From: Bactrocera neohumeralis
Taxonomy: Eukaryota; Arthropoda; Insecta; Diptera; Tephritidae
Length of the DNA: 64,000 nt
Assembly (NCBI RefSeq): GCF_024586455.1
Contig: NC_065920.1
Span: forward strand, 72,408,215-72,472,214
Reading direction: 5' to 3'
Part shown: positions 43,640 to 55,315 of the stretch, piece by piece
Layout: every line of letters starts with the position of its first letter
Numbering within the stretch: position 1 is the stretch's first letter
Notes under the pieces: generated by a model
The model's input: only the letters and a program-made list of their open reading frames with translations
Told to the model about the DNA's origin: nothing
The model's database searches: none
Position numbers and translations under genes: made by a program

Positions 43640-44890
43640 TTAACTCTGTAGTATTTAGGTTAGGTACGGTTAATCTGGTAGGCCAATAAGCCACGCAGAG
43701 ACCAATTTTGGACCTTTGCGATGCCAGATGGAATTCAGTCGGTAGGTCTAAGAGGAGTAGTCCCTTCCATGATACACTGGAGTTACCGTGGGGACTCCAG
43801 ATGCTTATAGCGTAGTCTGCCAATGCGGTACAAGTGCACAATATATGCCCCATTGTTTACCCTGGTGCCGTATTCTAAACATTTCCTGCATTTTTCTCGT
43901 TCCATCAGATCCGCCCTGCGGACGTGTGTCGCAGTTAGTATTCCCATCATTTTCCGACAGTCTCTTCTAATGAGGGACAATAGGAATTTTGTAGCTTGTT
44001 CCATCGGTTTTTGATTTTCTGAACCAAGCTTATATCCAGATCGTCGTATAGACAATGCATGGGTTTCCTAACGTTGATCTCGTTTTAGAGGTTTGGTCGC
44101 ACACCATTCTTGGCAATCTCGTCCACTTTTTCATTGTCCTCGATGCATTTGTGGCCTGGCACCCGGTTGTAGTGAAGTCGGTTACTGCTGGCAACACTTT
44201 CCACTGCTGCCCTGCTTGCCAAGACACTTCTGGCCGATATGCGATTCGAGCCGCCTTGATTGCTGCTTGGCTGTCTACGTAGATATTGACTCTGGAATTG
44301 CATGCATGTGCATTAGAGATCAGATCCAGGTCTTAGGCAATAGCAAAGACCTCTGCTTGAAATATACTGCAGTAGCCCGTCAACTTAAAAGGTTGTCTAA
44401 TGCCTAACTTTGGACAGTATATCTCTCCACCAACTCCATCGTCCATTTTCGAGCCATCCGTATAGATGTTTAGAGGTTGTGCGTAGTAGCCAACCATCTT
44501 TTTCTATGTTTGCTTTGAATCTTCTTTCCCAGTTGAAAAGTAGGATCATGTGGTTGGTGTTTGCTCAACCGCCATTGCGCACCGAGCTATGCCCGAAGGT
44601 TCTACATGTAAATTCTCCTGCAGCCAGTAGTCGTCTCGCCAAATTTGCTGCGCAGTTTTCAGGCAGGAGGTCTATAGGTGGCAGGTTTAGTGTCAGTTCC
44701 ACAGCCGCCGTTGGAGTTGTTCTTAAAGCTCCTTTTATGCAAAGCGCAGCGAGCCTATCTACCAATTTTTTCCAGATCCCTTGTCTGAAACCAATAAATG
44801 TATTGAAGAACATATAAACCGTGGAAGAGATTGAAAGATTCCTCCAAAGCCTAAGTAAATATTTTAATATCGACTTCGATGTATACGAAT
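43640..44890 (-). pseudogene. LINE relic: RT C-terminus, RNase H, zinc-knuckle tail
   Basis: Read on the minus strand: KLVDRLAALCIKGALRTTPT and LARRLLAAGEFTCRTFGHSS (44570-44790), the end of a Jockey-type RT. Then a clear RNase H: NIYTDGSKMDDGVGGEIY (44420-44470), SIFQAEVFAIA (44335-44365), a stop, NIYVDSQAAIKA (44255-44290) and a C-terminal block YNRVPGHKCIEDNEKVDEIA (44105-44170). Last is a Cys-rich tail, CRKCLEYGTR, near 43870-43940. Asp residues of the RNase H site are visible. Frameshifts near 44050 and 44230 and the stop disable it. The left part (43640-43780, AGGTTAGGTACGGTTAATCT) is probably 3' UTR. Confidence 0.8.
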
Positions 44891-45034
44891 AGACAAAATA
44901 CATATCTGATATTTCAAAACTAACTACCGTTAGGTGGAAATTGTTTTGCCATGCTTACGAGTTCAAAGCTTCAGATATCGAGGAGCTTCCATAACTTTTT
45001 TGTCCCCATATCTTACATTTCCATATGCTAAACG

Positions 45035-45640
45035 TGCCCTGGGTATATTTGGTTTGCCGCGAAGTTTGCAATATCCAGAAAGAAACGTCGGAGACACTAT
45101 ATTGTGTATATATAAAAGATCATTGTAACGAACTGACCTGAATTAAGTCACATCCGTCGGTCCTTGTGTCCGTATATATGCGAACTAGTGCCTCAGATTT
45201 AGAGATTTCTATCTGAAATTTGGCACATGTTCCTTTCTTGCTAAGAAGCTGCTCATTTGTCGGATTGCCGATATCGGATCATTATAGCATATAGCTGCCA
45301 TATCAACTGAACCATCAAACTCAAGTTATCGTATGGAAAACTTTTTTATTTCACAATATATTTTCACAATATATTTAACATACTTTGTTGTCCAAAGCAA
45401 CGCTACAATCTCCGCATATATTTCACAGAACGGACCACTATAACATATAGCTGCCATACAAACTGACCGATCAAAATCAAATTCTTGTATGGACTATTTT
45501 TAAGTTATCTTTTTGAAAATTGACATACATCATTTGGTCAAGACCACGTTAGGAGCTGGGAACATATTGTTTAGATCGGACCAATATTATATATTTTACT
45601 ATACTTGCTATATGCTATACAATTACCATATAAACTGTTT
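45035..45640 (+). repeat. Copy of the unclassified dispersed repeat
   Basis: GGGTATATTTGGTTTGCCGC at the left corresponds to the AGGGTATATTAAGTTTG end. Then come CGTCGGAGACACTATATTGT, GCGAACTAGTGCCTCAG, AAGAAGCTGCTCATTTGTCG, and internal units with TAGCTGCCATA near 45293 and 45450. The far end is missing. Confidence 0.75.
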
Positions 45641-47080
45641 GTTATTTCATATCTTGGGTTGTTGTTATAGCAGCAGAAAACATTCCTGAAGTAATTTGTA
45701 CGAATGCTATTGACCTTGGCTAGAGATAAAGTCGGGTCCGTTCCGTTTACGTAGGCCCGACTGACGCAAGAAAAGTTCTGTCTTAGGTCTCTTGTCGAGG
45801 GTCTCTATACGCCTCTATATGACACCATACAACCAAGCATCTATCTTGAACTCACTCTTTCAAATTTATATTGTAATACCTTTTGCCATCCTTAAAAGCC
45901 AAAAATTGCTTTAAAAGGCCACGCCTGTGGATATGCAACGATTTTTCTTTCAAATTCCCGTACACTAAGAAACACAAAAATATTTTTAATTATTTTTTCA
46001 ACAAAACTACTACTTTAAGACACTCAGTATATTAAATATGAGCTAACACCACTACATACACACAAACACAGCAACGCAACAATACATCAAATACTCATTA
46101 ATTGAGCGAGTCTATAAGGCACTTACTTACGACGCTCTTAGTCGCTTTTCTTTGGAATGCTGTGACATAAATTGCGGAAACGATGCTGCTGCTCACAGTT
46201 AAATGGAATAAATATCGACAAATTGGCATTTTAATGAATTTCCTTGACTGCAGCAAATGGTCTTTGGCGAACTTTTCCTGCCAATCTTCATTTCTACTGA
46301 AATGGCAAAGTGCAGTAGAAAGCCAACAATGCAATATAAATAAAGTAACTAAGAATGAATGAGTGAAAGGAAAGCGCAAATTACTTACTTATTTTGTAAT
46401 TCGTAGGCTGTACGAGGCACAATGAGCCTCAATAACGAGGGTCGCCGGTGAGTGGTGGGCGTTGTGTGTGACCTTGAGTATGGAATTTCCACAGCAGTGA
46501 GTGGCATATTGCAGAACTGCGTAGTGAACTTGAAGGCCTGCAGGTATTAAGAGACGATTTTGTATTTAATGAAACTGCACTTGATATTGAGACGTTCATT
46601 TAGTGCACAGAAAGTGATGGCGTATTTGTATTGAGTGGCTAAAGGGATTTCATTCTTTTTTTCTTCTTTTTACATTGCCTAATGTTTATTTAAAGTCTCA
46701 TTGAATGGGAGGGAAATGTGCAACAGCAAGCTGTAGTGACGTCGAGTAATAAAAGTTGCCTTATGCTTAATCATACATACTTTTCCTTTTCCTTTGATAT
46801 CCTTTCATGTTGTGCCATTGAGTAGACATTTGCAAGGATATTCATGTTTAAGCTGTGAAATTGAAAAGTCATTAGGCGTAAGTTCTTAAACTTTCACAAA
46901 TTTCATGAAACTGATTTCACTTTATTGATTCAAGATCTTTTAACATATGTTTTACAAGTTATATTTTTCAACTTTAAAAATAATCTACTTCTTCTTCGGT
47001 ATTTTAGCACGTCCACAGATTTTTTTAATACTTTGAAGTACACTTTTTAGCGTGGATAAGCAATCTGGCTTAGGAACAAA
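45641..47080. other. Unassigned, probably unique DNA
   Basis: It contains the weak exon candidate 46131-46296 (see that entry). Otherwise AT-rich without signal. Confidence 0.45.
46131..46296 (-). other. Weak candidate internal exon
   Basis: On the minus strand a pyrimidine-rich tract ending CTTTGCCATTTCAG (46297-46310) precedes 166 bases that are open in one frame, starting RNEDWQEKFAKDHLLQSRKF and ending FQRKATKSV. They are followed directly by GTAAGTAAGT, a consensus-like 5' splice site (46125-46130). I recognise no domain. Upstream of the acceptor the same frame stays open into a hydrophobic stretch but without an ATG. Splice-like words occur often by chance in AT-rich DNA, so this is only a flag. 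Confidence 0.15.
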
Positions 47081-47084
47081 AATA

Positions 47085-47440
47085 ATTTGTACAGCGTTTG
47101 GTCATTACATGAAGAAATCTTAATGCATGTCAAATTTCGTGAAGATATTTGGTAAAATAGGAAAAGTTTTCAATACAAGAACTTGATCTTGGTCGTTACG
47201 GTTTTATGTATAGCACATATGTAGCATAATGGTCCGATATCGGCGTTTCCGACAGATAAGCAGCTTCTTAGAGAGAAAAAGATGTCTGCGAAATTTATAT
47301 CAATGTCTCTGAAATTTAGAGAATGGTTCGCTTACCCATACATATGTACACACAGACAGATGGACAGACTGGCATGGTTAAATCGACTCAGCTCACGCTC
47401 ATCATTTATATATTTACTTAATAGCCGTGCCGAATACCAT
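47085..47440 (-). repeat. Copy of the unclassified dispersed repeat, partial
   Basis: GGTCCGATATCGGCGTTTCC, then GACAGATAAGCAGCTTCTTA, GAGAAAAAGATGTCTGCGAA, then GACAGATGGACAGACTGGCA and TTAAATCGACTCAGCTCACG. The order is the inverse of the copy at 21.6 kb. Confidence 0.7.
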
Positions 47441-47449
47441 TAGGATCGT

Positions 47450-48420
47450 AAGGATTAGTTAAGATGTTATCGACTTCATCCAACGATAGGCCCAGGAAAT
47501 GTGGGAACATATGGGCCTCACACAAGATTCATCCTATCGTAGTCCGGAATGCAGTGTTCTGACAAGTTTGCAGCTTTTTCGTCTGCTTTTCACTGCATTC
47601 TGGCGACCATATTGGAGCGGAGTAGTTTTTTTTGTCTTTTTTCCATATGCTGCCGCCTAGCGAATTGAGGATTTTGTTGCGATTCTGTACACCCTCTAGT
47701 GGTTGCTGGGATTTCGAGATGTAGAAGTTAAAAAGTAATGGGAAGAGGACAAAACTCTGCAGAACCGCTTGATTAATTTGGAGCTTTTACCTCGAAATGT
47801 ATGAATAATTGACGACCGCTCAGGTAGTTCATAGTTCAGAACTATAGTCGGGAGGTTTCTCGATCGAGATAATTATGGGCGGATGGTCTGATGCGAGAGT
47901 TGGCATAGGTCGCCATGTTATGCTATTTATCAGACCACCACTAGTAATTGTAATATCGGTGGAGCAATTATAGTTGCCCATAATTTTGTTGGGAGCTTCG
48001 TCATTCATTGTGTAGAATGTCGGATATTCTAACTGTTCCGCCAGCTTCATCTCCCTACTATCGGATGACAGGCGGAAATGCCAAAGGTCGTGGGGCGCAT
48101 TAAAGTCGCCTAATACCAATCGGTTTTAATCATGAAGTAGCGCACATATGTGCGGGTGATATTCTGTAGGGCAAGATGTAATTGGGCGGAGTTTGGTCTT
48201 TTAGCGCAGACGCAGAAAAATTCCAAGATTGTCATCACTGAAGCAATGCCTTGCAGCAGGATTGCTTCATATCTTCCTGACTTGTGCTTAATAGGATTGC
48301 TACACATTTCGTGGTTTTCAGTATTGTCATAACTGCCTTAGTATCTTAAAGCTTTCTCATTAAAATACAGATAACTATACTTCCTAGACCATATCGGTCG
48401 GTGACTAGATACTTGTTTTT
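47450..48420 (-). pseudogene. LINE relic: endonuclease and RT thumb with deletion between
   Basis: On the minus strand the 5' side (48110-48307) reads CSNPIKHKSGRYEAILLQGI, the middle of an endonuclease. Next VLGDFNAPHDLWHF (48075-48120) has the catalytic Asp and Asn, NYNCSTDITITSGG (47935-47980), and TLASDHPPIIISIEKP (47838-47890), with the SDH triad intact. The RT core is deleted. The thumb appears at 47450-47665: APIWSPECSEKQTKKLQTCQ and NTALRT, followed by SLDEVDNILTNPYD. It is a Jockey-like LINE that lost about 2 kb internally and is not translatable. Confidence 0.75.
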
Positions 48421-48529
48421 GGAAAGGAGTTTGGGCACTGGGACCAAAGATTGGTAAGATGTTGTATGTGGCGTTTCTCTTCCTTCGATGACTATTCCCA
48501 AGTTTTTAATTTAACGAGCCACCTTTTGT

Positions 48530-49120
48530 GATCCAAAAATGGCTTTGTTTTAATGATCCACCTCTTGTGTCCCGAAAATTTTTAGCTCGCAAGATCGTGA
48601 CAACAGTTCACAAGCTCATATTGGCAGTCCGCCAAATGATGGTGCTCGAGAAATCTGAGACAGCTGGTATGTCCAAGAACCGCGTGAATTATAGCCTGCA
48701 TGAAATGTTAGGATTGTTAAAAGTTCTTGACGTTGGTAGTTGGTGGATTTGGTCACTCCAGGCGTTCAAGAGAAAGCGTGAAACCTTCTCACAGCATTAT
48801 CTGATGCTTCAAAAACAATCCGAAGGGGCTTCTGCATGGTTTAGTGATGGACGACGAGACCTGGATCCACTGATACTTACCAGAGACCATGAAATAGTCG
48901 AAAGCGTGAATCTGATATGAAAAAGGCGAAGATTTTTTCATCGGCGAGAAAGCTGATGGTCACTGTATTCTGGGAAGGAAGAAGTTTCTACGTTGTTTTG
49001 TGAGCATCAAGGAAATACGGATCCACCGAGCAGAACAGAGACTAAGAAACTGTCGAAACAGAGGACATCCACCGGCGAATCTGTTCCAAAGAAAGGGAAT
49101 GCTATCTAAAATGTTGATAA
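48530..49120 (+). pseudogene. Mariner relic(s), two overlapping pieces
   Basis: First piece: VNYSLHEMLGLLKV near 48685-48730 (usually SVHHILH...LGM) and ETFSQHYLMLQK near 48785, then DETWIH (48849-48871), YLPETMK, and KKAKIFSSARKLMVTVFWEG (48920-48985). That is the first catalytic Asp block and the strand beyond it. A second piece, in another frame at about 49020-49100, reads PPSRTETKKLSKQRTSTGES and VPKKGN, which repeats the ETK-QSK-W...GES-PKK block. So it is either a second copy's fragment or a local duplication. All are broken by stops. Confidence 0.6.
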
Positions 49121-49124
49121 ACAT

Positions 49125-49825
49125 CGTATTCTGGTATTCAGTAGGTATGATTTGCGTGGACTACCTATATTCTTTAATTGGTTATAAAAACTTGGAAGTC
49201 AAGTAAAATGTTTTTTATTTTACTTTTTTTGGAAAAGTATTTTATTCAATAATTAAGCAAAAAATATATACTTACATAATTTTATGTAGTTTAATATTGG
49301 GCTATATATTTTTAAAAAATTTTCATTTCATTGAGATCTCTTAGCCGATCTCGAGGAAGACTTCCCAAAATATGTTCATCAGACAGGGAAAAATAAAAAA
49401 AAAAATACAAAAATCGATTTTTCGGAAACAAAAATTAAAAAGACCTATTAATACTATAGCTGAAGTATAATCAGATAACCATCAAGGGATTAGATAAAAT
49501 TTTGGTGTTTGGTAAAATGGTGGCTTCTCATAAAGAGACTCGTGTTTTGTGAAAAAATTCTTTTCAGAATGATGCAAAAAATCGAAATTATTATGAAAAA
49601 TCTTATTCCTATGGTACCTAACAAGGTTTTGCGAAAAGTTTAAGTCGAAAGTTTTGAAAAAATTTGCCTTATTGGCTCTGAAAACTGCGTTTCGAGAACA
49701 AAGAACGCGTTTTAAGTTTTGGGGATCGATTGCACTGAGTTAAAAATTTCCTACAAATACATTCATTTCTTTAAACCTATTTGCCTGGTCAACTTCAAAT
49801 TCTTGAAGAGTATTCTCAAATATGT
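49125..49825. other. Unassigned AT-rich DNA
   Basis: Nothing recognisable. Possible decayed transposon text near 49360-49460, but not nameable. Confidence 0.4.
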
Positions 49826-49827
49826 AT

Positions 49828-50020
49828 ATCGTTACATAAAATCAAAATTAACGTATAAACAAAAAATCGAAATTGAGTTTTTTTACTGCTTACAATTATG
49901 TATGTAATTTCGTAAAGTTGAAACTTCCGCTCTCAGATATAATCAGTATATATTTCAATATTAGTGGTTTCTGTTGTTAGTGGCTTAAGTCCTTCGCTTT
50001 TAATTTTATAAAAAGTGATA
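49828..50020. mobile_element. Second, decayed copy of the ATATCGTC-ended element
   Basis: The left end ATATCGTTACATAAAATC / AATTAACGTA parallels the inverted repeat at 7564. It is followed by the same AAAAATCGAAATTGAGTTTT stretch and by CTTCCGCTCTCAGATATAAT, equivalent to the internal unit start. The right end (TTTTATAAAAAGTGATAG) is only partly recognisable. It lacks the repeated TATAACCA words, so the array in the other copy is an expansion. Confidence 0.6.
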
Positions 50021-51300
50021 GAAATGATATGAAGAATTATTTTCTTCAAAATTCGCAAGCCCTTAAAGCATACCTGCTTTATGTCATTAAAGCCTTCAAT
50101 TTTCGCTAAGAAACACGGGAAGACCTTCAAGTATTTACCATAAGCCACAAAGCCACCAAATAATCAACACTAAAACACACAGACAAACCTCGTGCCGTAC
50201 CGAGTTGTTTTCGAATTAATGACTTGCAATTACTACCACAGATGGACAAATTTATCAACACACATATACATATTATACATGCATGTATATATGTATGCAT
50301 GTATGTGTGTATATGAGGGCAAGAAGGTGTGGATTTATTTGCACAGCTTGCAACGCAAATGAAACGAAAATTAAACCAATTACTGTGTACATTGACGCTG
50401 ATGGCTTGTGGTTTAGGCTCAGATGACAGGCGGCGCGTGGGCAACAGCAACATTTTGCCATCAATACATATACAAATGTATGTAGCTGCAATATATGTAC
50501 AAGTATATTGACACAAGCAAGCATAAAAATATATGTTTTTGTTATTCTATGCAATAGATATTATGGTCATATATTTACATCTGCGCTTATACTTGTATAA
50601 TGTGTATAAGACCGACCGCCAGCACATCGCAATCGCGCGCAACAGTTTGCATGGAATTCATTTCTTAGTCACGCCATTTCGGTCGCCACCACTAATGCGC
50701 AGTCTTTAAAGGATTAGAATGAAGCCAGCAGCCAGCCAACATATGCATATTTGCGCATTAGTTTGCGCAGCAACACACAAACACATGTACATTTATGTAT
50801 ATATATCAGTCCGTCTAGCAACTGCAGACGCTTTGAGATCTATGGTTGCCCGTTGGCTTTTGATAGATTAAATGGCATGTGACACTTTGAGGACGCCAGC
50901 CACAGCGGGGTCATTGAGATGCTTGCGCGCATACAAATGATGACAAACACATACATACACACATTTCTATCAATACATATGCCATCCTTGCTTCCAGTGA
51001 CTGCACTTGCTCGCGCAATATTTGTGTTTGCGGCTGTGCCAGTGCCGGTGTGTGGGTGTGAATATATCTTGAAGCGTTTGACGAAGCTATTTGCCCGTGC
51101 TGCCGTTAGGTTTCTGTAAATAATTGCTGAAATAGATATGCAAACTAAACTACAGGGTTACACTGATTTCAACAATATGTAATCAGTGATTTGGTTAATG
51201 AAGTTTCATACAATAATCCTGCAGGGTTTGAGGCGGCTAACGATGCTTAACTTGTTGATGTGATAAGTGTTCGGTCACTACTGGTTTATGGTCTTTTCTT
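50021..51300. other. Unassigned, probably unique DNA with microsatellites
   Basis: CATA/TATG runs occur at 50255-50310, 50465-50510 and 50770-50805. Minus-strand frames of 93-129 codons at 50127-50554 read through these repeats and are not genes. Confidence 0.5.
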
Positions 51301-51340
51301 CGCTCTCTCTCTCTCTCTCTCATTCTCTCTCTCTCTCTCC
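51301..51340. repeat. (CT)n microsatellite
   Basis: Two blocks of about nine CT units are separated by CATT. Confidence 0.95.
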
Positions 51341-51344
51341 CCAA

Positions 51345-52480
51345 AACTAGGGAGAGGCTAGACTTACTGAGGGCAAAGAGATCACTAGATTCTTGACATC
51401 GATCGGCATGGCGGCCCAGCACTGGCCTAGCTTCCGCGAAGCCCAGCTATCTAGTAGTAGAAGACTCGGTAAAGCATCGAACACCGACCTACTGCTATCA
51501 GCTTTGAAATTTTTGTTATTCCGATATGGCCCGCTACCCATACCAATCCTGAACGCACTGTAAATGAGTTGAATGCTAATATCGCCGTCTGCTATCTGAG
51601 TGAATTGACACTTCTCTAAAGGAGGCTAGACTTCGGAACAACAGATCTACTGCTATCTTATGGCTGCAATCTCGGCTTGGAACACTGCAACAGATGCGTG
51701 TTCTTTTAAGAAGCCAGATTGTCTGAGTCTGATAGCAACTTTCGTAGCCATACAATAAAACATAAACCGAGGATGTCTAGCTTTGACCCCTTCGTAAAGA
51801 AGCTCACTGCCCCCCTCCTCCAACGGCTTCTTCCCACCCATAACTCCCACGTCGGAATATGGGCAGAGAAGGAGCCGCCAGAGTTCGTTTTGTGACTCCA
51901 TTATCCAAGCGATCCGGTATGAGACTAAAGTGTGTAAAGATTTTCTGAGTCTGATAGCCGCCATACAATCTCCAACAATGTCTACGGACACTTTGTGTAA
52001 GATGGCGTAAAGTGCAATGGTCCATCAACGGCTTCTTCCTCCATAACTCCCTCGTTGGAATACGGGTCGAGAAGGAGCCGCCAGAGTTGGTTTTGTCGAC
52101 CCACATGATGAAATAGCCGAATTTTCAGATACGTGTTCTTTTAAGACGAGATTCTCAGAGTCTCATAGCAACCCCATACAATTTCCGACAATTATGTTTT
52201 GTTAATGGCGTAAAGTCCATTGGTTGGAGTCAGACATTAGTGCCCACACATCTGATGAGCCCGTTGAACCTCTATTTTTTGCAAGTGAAGAGCTCTTACA
52301 GTAGGACTCCATAGAACATGGCTTTGTCGTAGAGCCAGAGGACTACTTTCGATGAGAAACCCCACCTTTTGCCAACCTGTACGTACTTTTGTCAATAGCT
52401 TATCTATAGCAGTATAAGGCAATCGATGCCTTTTTTCTCTTTCTTCGATATTCGGCTTCCATGAAAGCTTCCTATTCAGG
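51345..52480 (-). pseudogene. LINE relic with RNase H and internal tandem repeats
   Basis: On the minus strand VLWSPTVRALHLQKIEVQRA (52240-52330) resembles the RT C-terminus of Jockey-like LINEs (LYG..VW...). VAVFQAEIAAIR (51653-51690) is an RNase H block, followed by broken text to 51350. In between, a segment of about 205 bp is repeated about 2.5 times. GGSFSTRIPTRELWRKKPL near 52020-52090 recurs in another frame as LAAPSLPIFRRGSYGWEE near 51830-51890. No catalytic RT residues remain. Confidence 0.6.
51690..52215. repeat. Tandem repeat of about 205 bp within the LINE relic
   Basis: CAACGGCTTCTTCC occurs at 51821 and 52026. GAGAAGGAGCCGCCAGAGTT follows each. GTCTGATAGC...CATACAAT-type words occur near 51728, 51950 and 52155. 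The spacing is close to 205 bases, with a third, partial unit at the left. Confidence 0.8.
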
Positions 52481-52509
52481 ATGAGCCGTAGATATTTCCC
52501 TGTTTTAGA

Positions 52510-52740
52510 AAAATAGAAAATAATCTAAAGGCATTAAATCGCATTATTTTGGGTCATTTCTCGAATTACTAAGCCTTGCAGTGTAATGTGTCCATGTTTA
52601 AACGTGAAACAAGAGGCGGTGCCCTGTCTTGTTTGAAATAGAGATCGGTCAACATCGTGTTAAAATGCTCGCTACTTGTGATAACGAAGTTTTCTTCTGT
52701 ATTTCGAAAGAAATAAGGTCCGATGACGCCGCTATCACAC
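52510..52740 (-). pseudogene. Tc1/mariner-type transposase fragment
   Basis: The minus strand reads GVIGPYFFRNTEENFVITSS (52670-52730), MLTDLYFKQDRAPP (52620-52665, cf. WFQQDGATCH in the 2-kb relic), LNMDTLHCKA and, after a stop, PKIMRFNAFRLFSI (52505-52550, cf. PPRSCDLTPLDYFLW). The three blocks keep correct order and spacing. It is truncated on both sides and abuts an RTE fragment. Confidence 0.65.
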
Positions 52741-52787
52741 AATCAGCAACAAAAGGCCAATTTCAGTCGTTCTTGCGTTTAGCTATT

Positions 52788-53072
52788 TGGCTTATCCACC
52801 TGGTCTTTCCAACAGAGTGGAAGTCTTCCTCTACCTCTGCTTCCCTCGACGGGTACTGCGTCGAATACACTCTGAGGAGAAATGTTTTCATCCATTCGGA
52901 CGACATGACCTTGCCAGCGCAGCTGCTGTCTCTTAATTCTCTCAACCCTGTCAATGTCGTCGTATATCTTGTATAGTTCCATCACCTACGGTATTAGCCG
53001 TTGCCAATGCGCAAGGGACCATAAATCTTCCGAGAACCTTTCTCTTAAAAACTTGTAACTCCAACTCATCAG
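52788..53072 (-). pseudogene. RTE-type LINE fragment, C-terminal region
   Basis: The minus strand gives [17 protein letters not shown] (52995-53040), [40 protein letters not shown] and GRGRLPLCWKDQVDK (52788-52830), matching residues of about 925-1010 of the protein encoded at 3210-6344. It is lost abruptly after WKDQVDK, so there is no 3' tail. The junction with the Tc1-type relic to its left may mark a deletion that joined two insertions. Confidence 0.8.
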
Positions 53073-54325
53073 ATTAGCAAATATTTAGTGAAGTCACATA
53101 CCTTAAATGATGGTTGGAATTTTTTGAAGATAAAATAAATAACGGTTTAATTAACTAAATATGTACATACTTTAAATAATAAAATAAGATTTTAGAGATA
53201 AAGAAATTCTCAGTTAAAATAATAATATTCCCACTTTTATTTTTTAACGAAATGGAAACTTGTTTGCCAACTACCCGTTTCGTGGGCAAGTGCGAGTTAG
53301 CCCGCGGCATGGCTCGTGAACGTTTGTTTCCTAGCTAAACGCTACGTCTACATCATCGGTTTCATTGATTGACTGCCTGACTCGTGGTGGCTTAAATTCC
53401 ACGACTTTGACAAGCAAACTGACCGACAACACAAGCTACTGCGGGATGACTTATCGATTGCGCGTTCGTTACGCCTCATCTATTACAAGGCGGGTATGCA
53501 AACCAATACTTACTATATATGTATATGTATGGTATATAGGACAGACACACATCCATATGCTTTAAGCGGGCGCTAGATAGACTGTTGACAAATCTCTCCC
53601 ACAGCACGACTATTTTGCTAAATATATTTGTATAGGTGAGTGTATGCTGCTAAGTATAACTCTGTGTATTTCTCGCGTTGACAGTAGTTCCTTGAAGCTG
53701 CAGCCGCGGGCTTTGGCAACGCGGAAAAATACGTTAATTCGAGCGCTAAAGATTAAAAACCACTGATAGCCATAAAGGCAAGCGAGGAGCGCAAATAAAA
53801 CACCATTAAAGCGAGCATAATAGCAAAAAGCTGAAGTGTGGATAAATGGCTAAAGAATCAACGGCAGAATGACAGCTATAATGGCATAATTGTCATGAAG
53901 CATAACAAAGAATGAAATGAAATTGATATGAATAGGAATTTAATTAGCGCAGTCGCCTTCGTTTTTCTTCGATTCTTTGCGTTTTTTTGTGTGTGTCGCG
54001 CAAATCCCCAGTACCAACAGCATTATGCATTGATAAGATCCCCGTTTGTTTGCAAATTGCTTTTCAATGAATTAATCTGCCAATAAGTGTTATGCAATGA
54101 AGAATTATATAACGATTTCGTGCTTTCGCGTTAAGCGCAAGCAAAAGCAGTTAAAGAAACGTGTTATTTCAGGAAATGTGTAACGATAATTCGGTAGGTA
54201 TGTGGGTGGTGAATTATTAGAAATTATTTTTTAAAGAAGTTTTACAGGGTGCTACAAGTGGGCTGATACTCGTATAATGCTGAAATAAAAATTTTCTATA
54301 CGGGTAAGCATTTTGGAAGACGGAG
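53073..54325. other. Unassigned, probably unique DNA
   Basis: GC-richer at 53250-53480 and around 53690. No supported gene; a 66-codon frame at 53365-53565 has no features. Resembles ordinary fly non-coding DNA. Confidence 0.5.
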
Positions 54326-54329
54326 ATCT

Positions 54330-54540
54330 TTAAGGTTAGTTTCGGTTAAGAAAAAGGGTAATGACATATGAGATAGTAAAGTTCAGTTTCGGTTAGAAAA
54401 CATGATAATTATGTATGAGATATTTAAGATTAGTTTCGGTTAAGAAAAATGGGAGAGTATGCGAAATATTTACAGTTAGTTTTGGTTGAGAAAAACAGAA
54501 ACTACAAATGAGATATTTTGGCTTAGTTTTACCATGCAAG
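54330..54540. repeat. 47-bp tandem repeat
   Basis: The word TTAGTTTCGGTTAAGAAAAA recurs in variant form at 54335, 54382, 54429, 54475 and 54522, a regular step of 46-47 bases. It directly adjoins the dispersed repeat to the right. Confidence 0.85.
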
Positions 54541-54544
54541 CATT

Positions 54545-55131
54545 TGATTCCGATCATTCAGTTTGTATAGCAGCTATATGCTATAGTAATCCGATCTGAA
54601 CAATTTCTTCGGAGATTACATTGTTGTTGTTAAAAAATAATCTATACTAAATTTCGTGAATATATCTTGTCAAATGTGAAAGTTTTCCATACAAAAGCTT
54701 GATTCCGATCATTCAGTTTGAATGGCAGCTATATGCTATAGTTAACTGATCTGAACAATTTTTTCGGAGATTACATTGTTGCCTTAGAAAATAACCTGTG
54801 CCAACTTTTGTGAAAATACATTCTGAAATGTGAAAGTTTTCCATTCAAGAACTTGATTCCGATCATTCAGTTTGTATGGCAGCTATATGTTATACTGGTC
54901 GGCAGTTCTGACAAATGAGCAGCTTCTTGAAAAGAAAATGACGTTTGCAAAATTTCTAAACGATATCCTAAAAATTGAGGGACTAGTTCGTATATATACA
55001 GACAGACGGACATGGCTAAATCGACTCAGCTCGACACACTGATCATTTATATATATACTTTATAGGGTCTCCGACCCTTCCTTCTGAATGATACAAACTT
55101 CGTGACAAACTTAATATACCCTATAAATATT
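54545..55131 (-). repeat. Copy of the unclassified dispersed repeat
   Basis: Three internal units carry CATTCAGTTTG (near 54557, 54711 and 54863) at about 154-bp spacing. They are followed by ATGAGCAGCTTCTTGAAAAG, GACAGACGGACATGGCTAAA and the end GACAAACTTAATATACCCTA. One terminus (the AACAAGAAAAA end) is missing. Confidence 0.8.
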
Positions 55132-55147
55132 CTCAAAAATTACCTAA

Positions 55148-55315
55148 ATATTGTCCGTGTCCGGTCATTAGAACGTTTTCATGTCCGGTTATAGGTAACA
55201 GTTCTATATGAAAACATTATGGGAGGTGTTCAGTTAAGGAATATGTCCAGTTAATGGAGGTGTCCCGTTATAAGAGATGTCCAGTTATGAGAGGTGTCCG
55301 GTTATAAGCACTGCT
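55148..55315. repeat. Short tandem array around GTGTCCGGTTATAAG
   Basis: Variants of RTGTCCRGTTATAAG recur about eight times. In the right half (55235-55315) they are spaced about 20 bases; in the left half they are looser. Confidence 0.75.

Noticed and set aside
46131..46379. Apparent secreted protein (hydrophobic leader plus 70 residues) on the minus strand
   Set aside because: The leader frame begins at TTG, not ATG, and the hydrophobic part coincides with a pyrimidine tract before an AG. Kept only as a weak exon flag.
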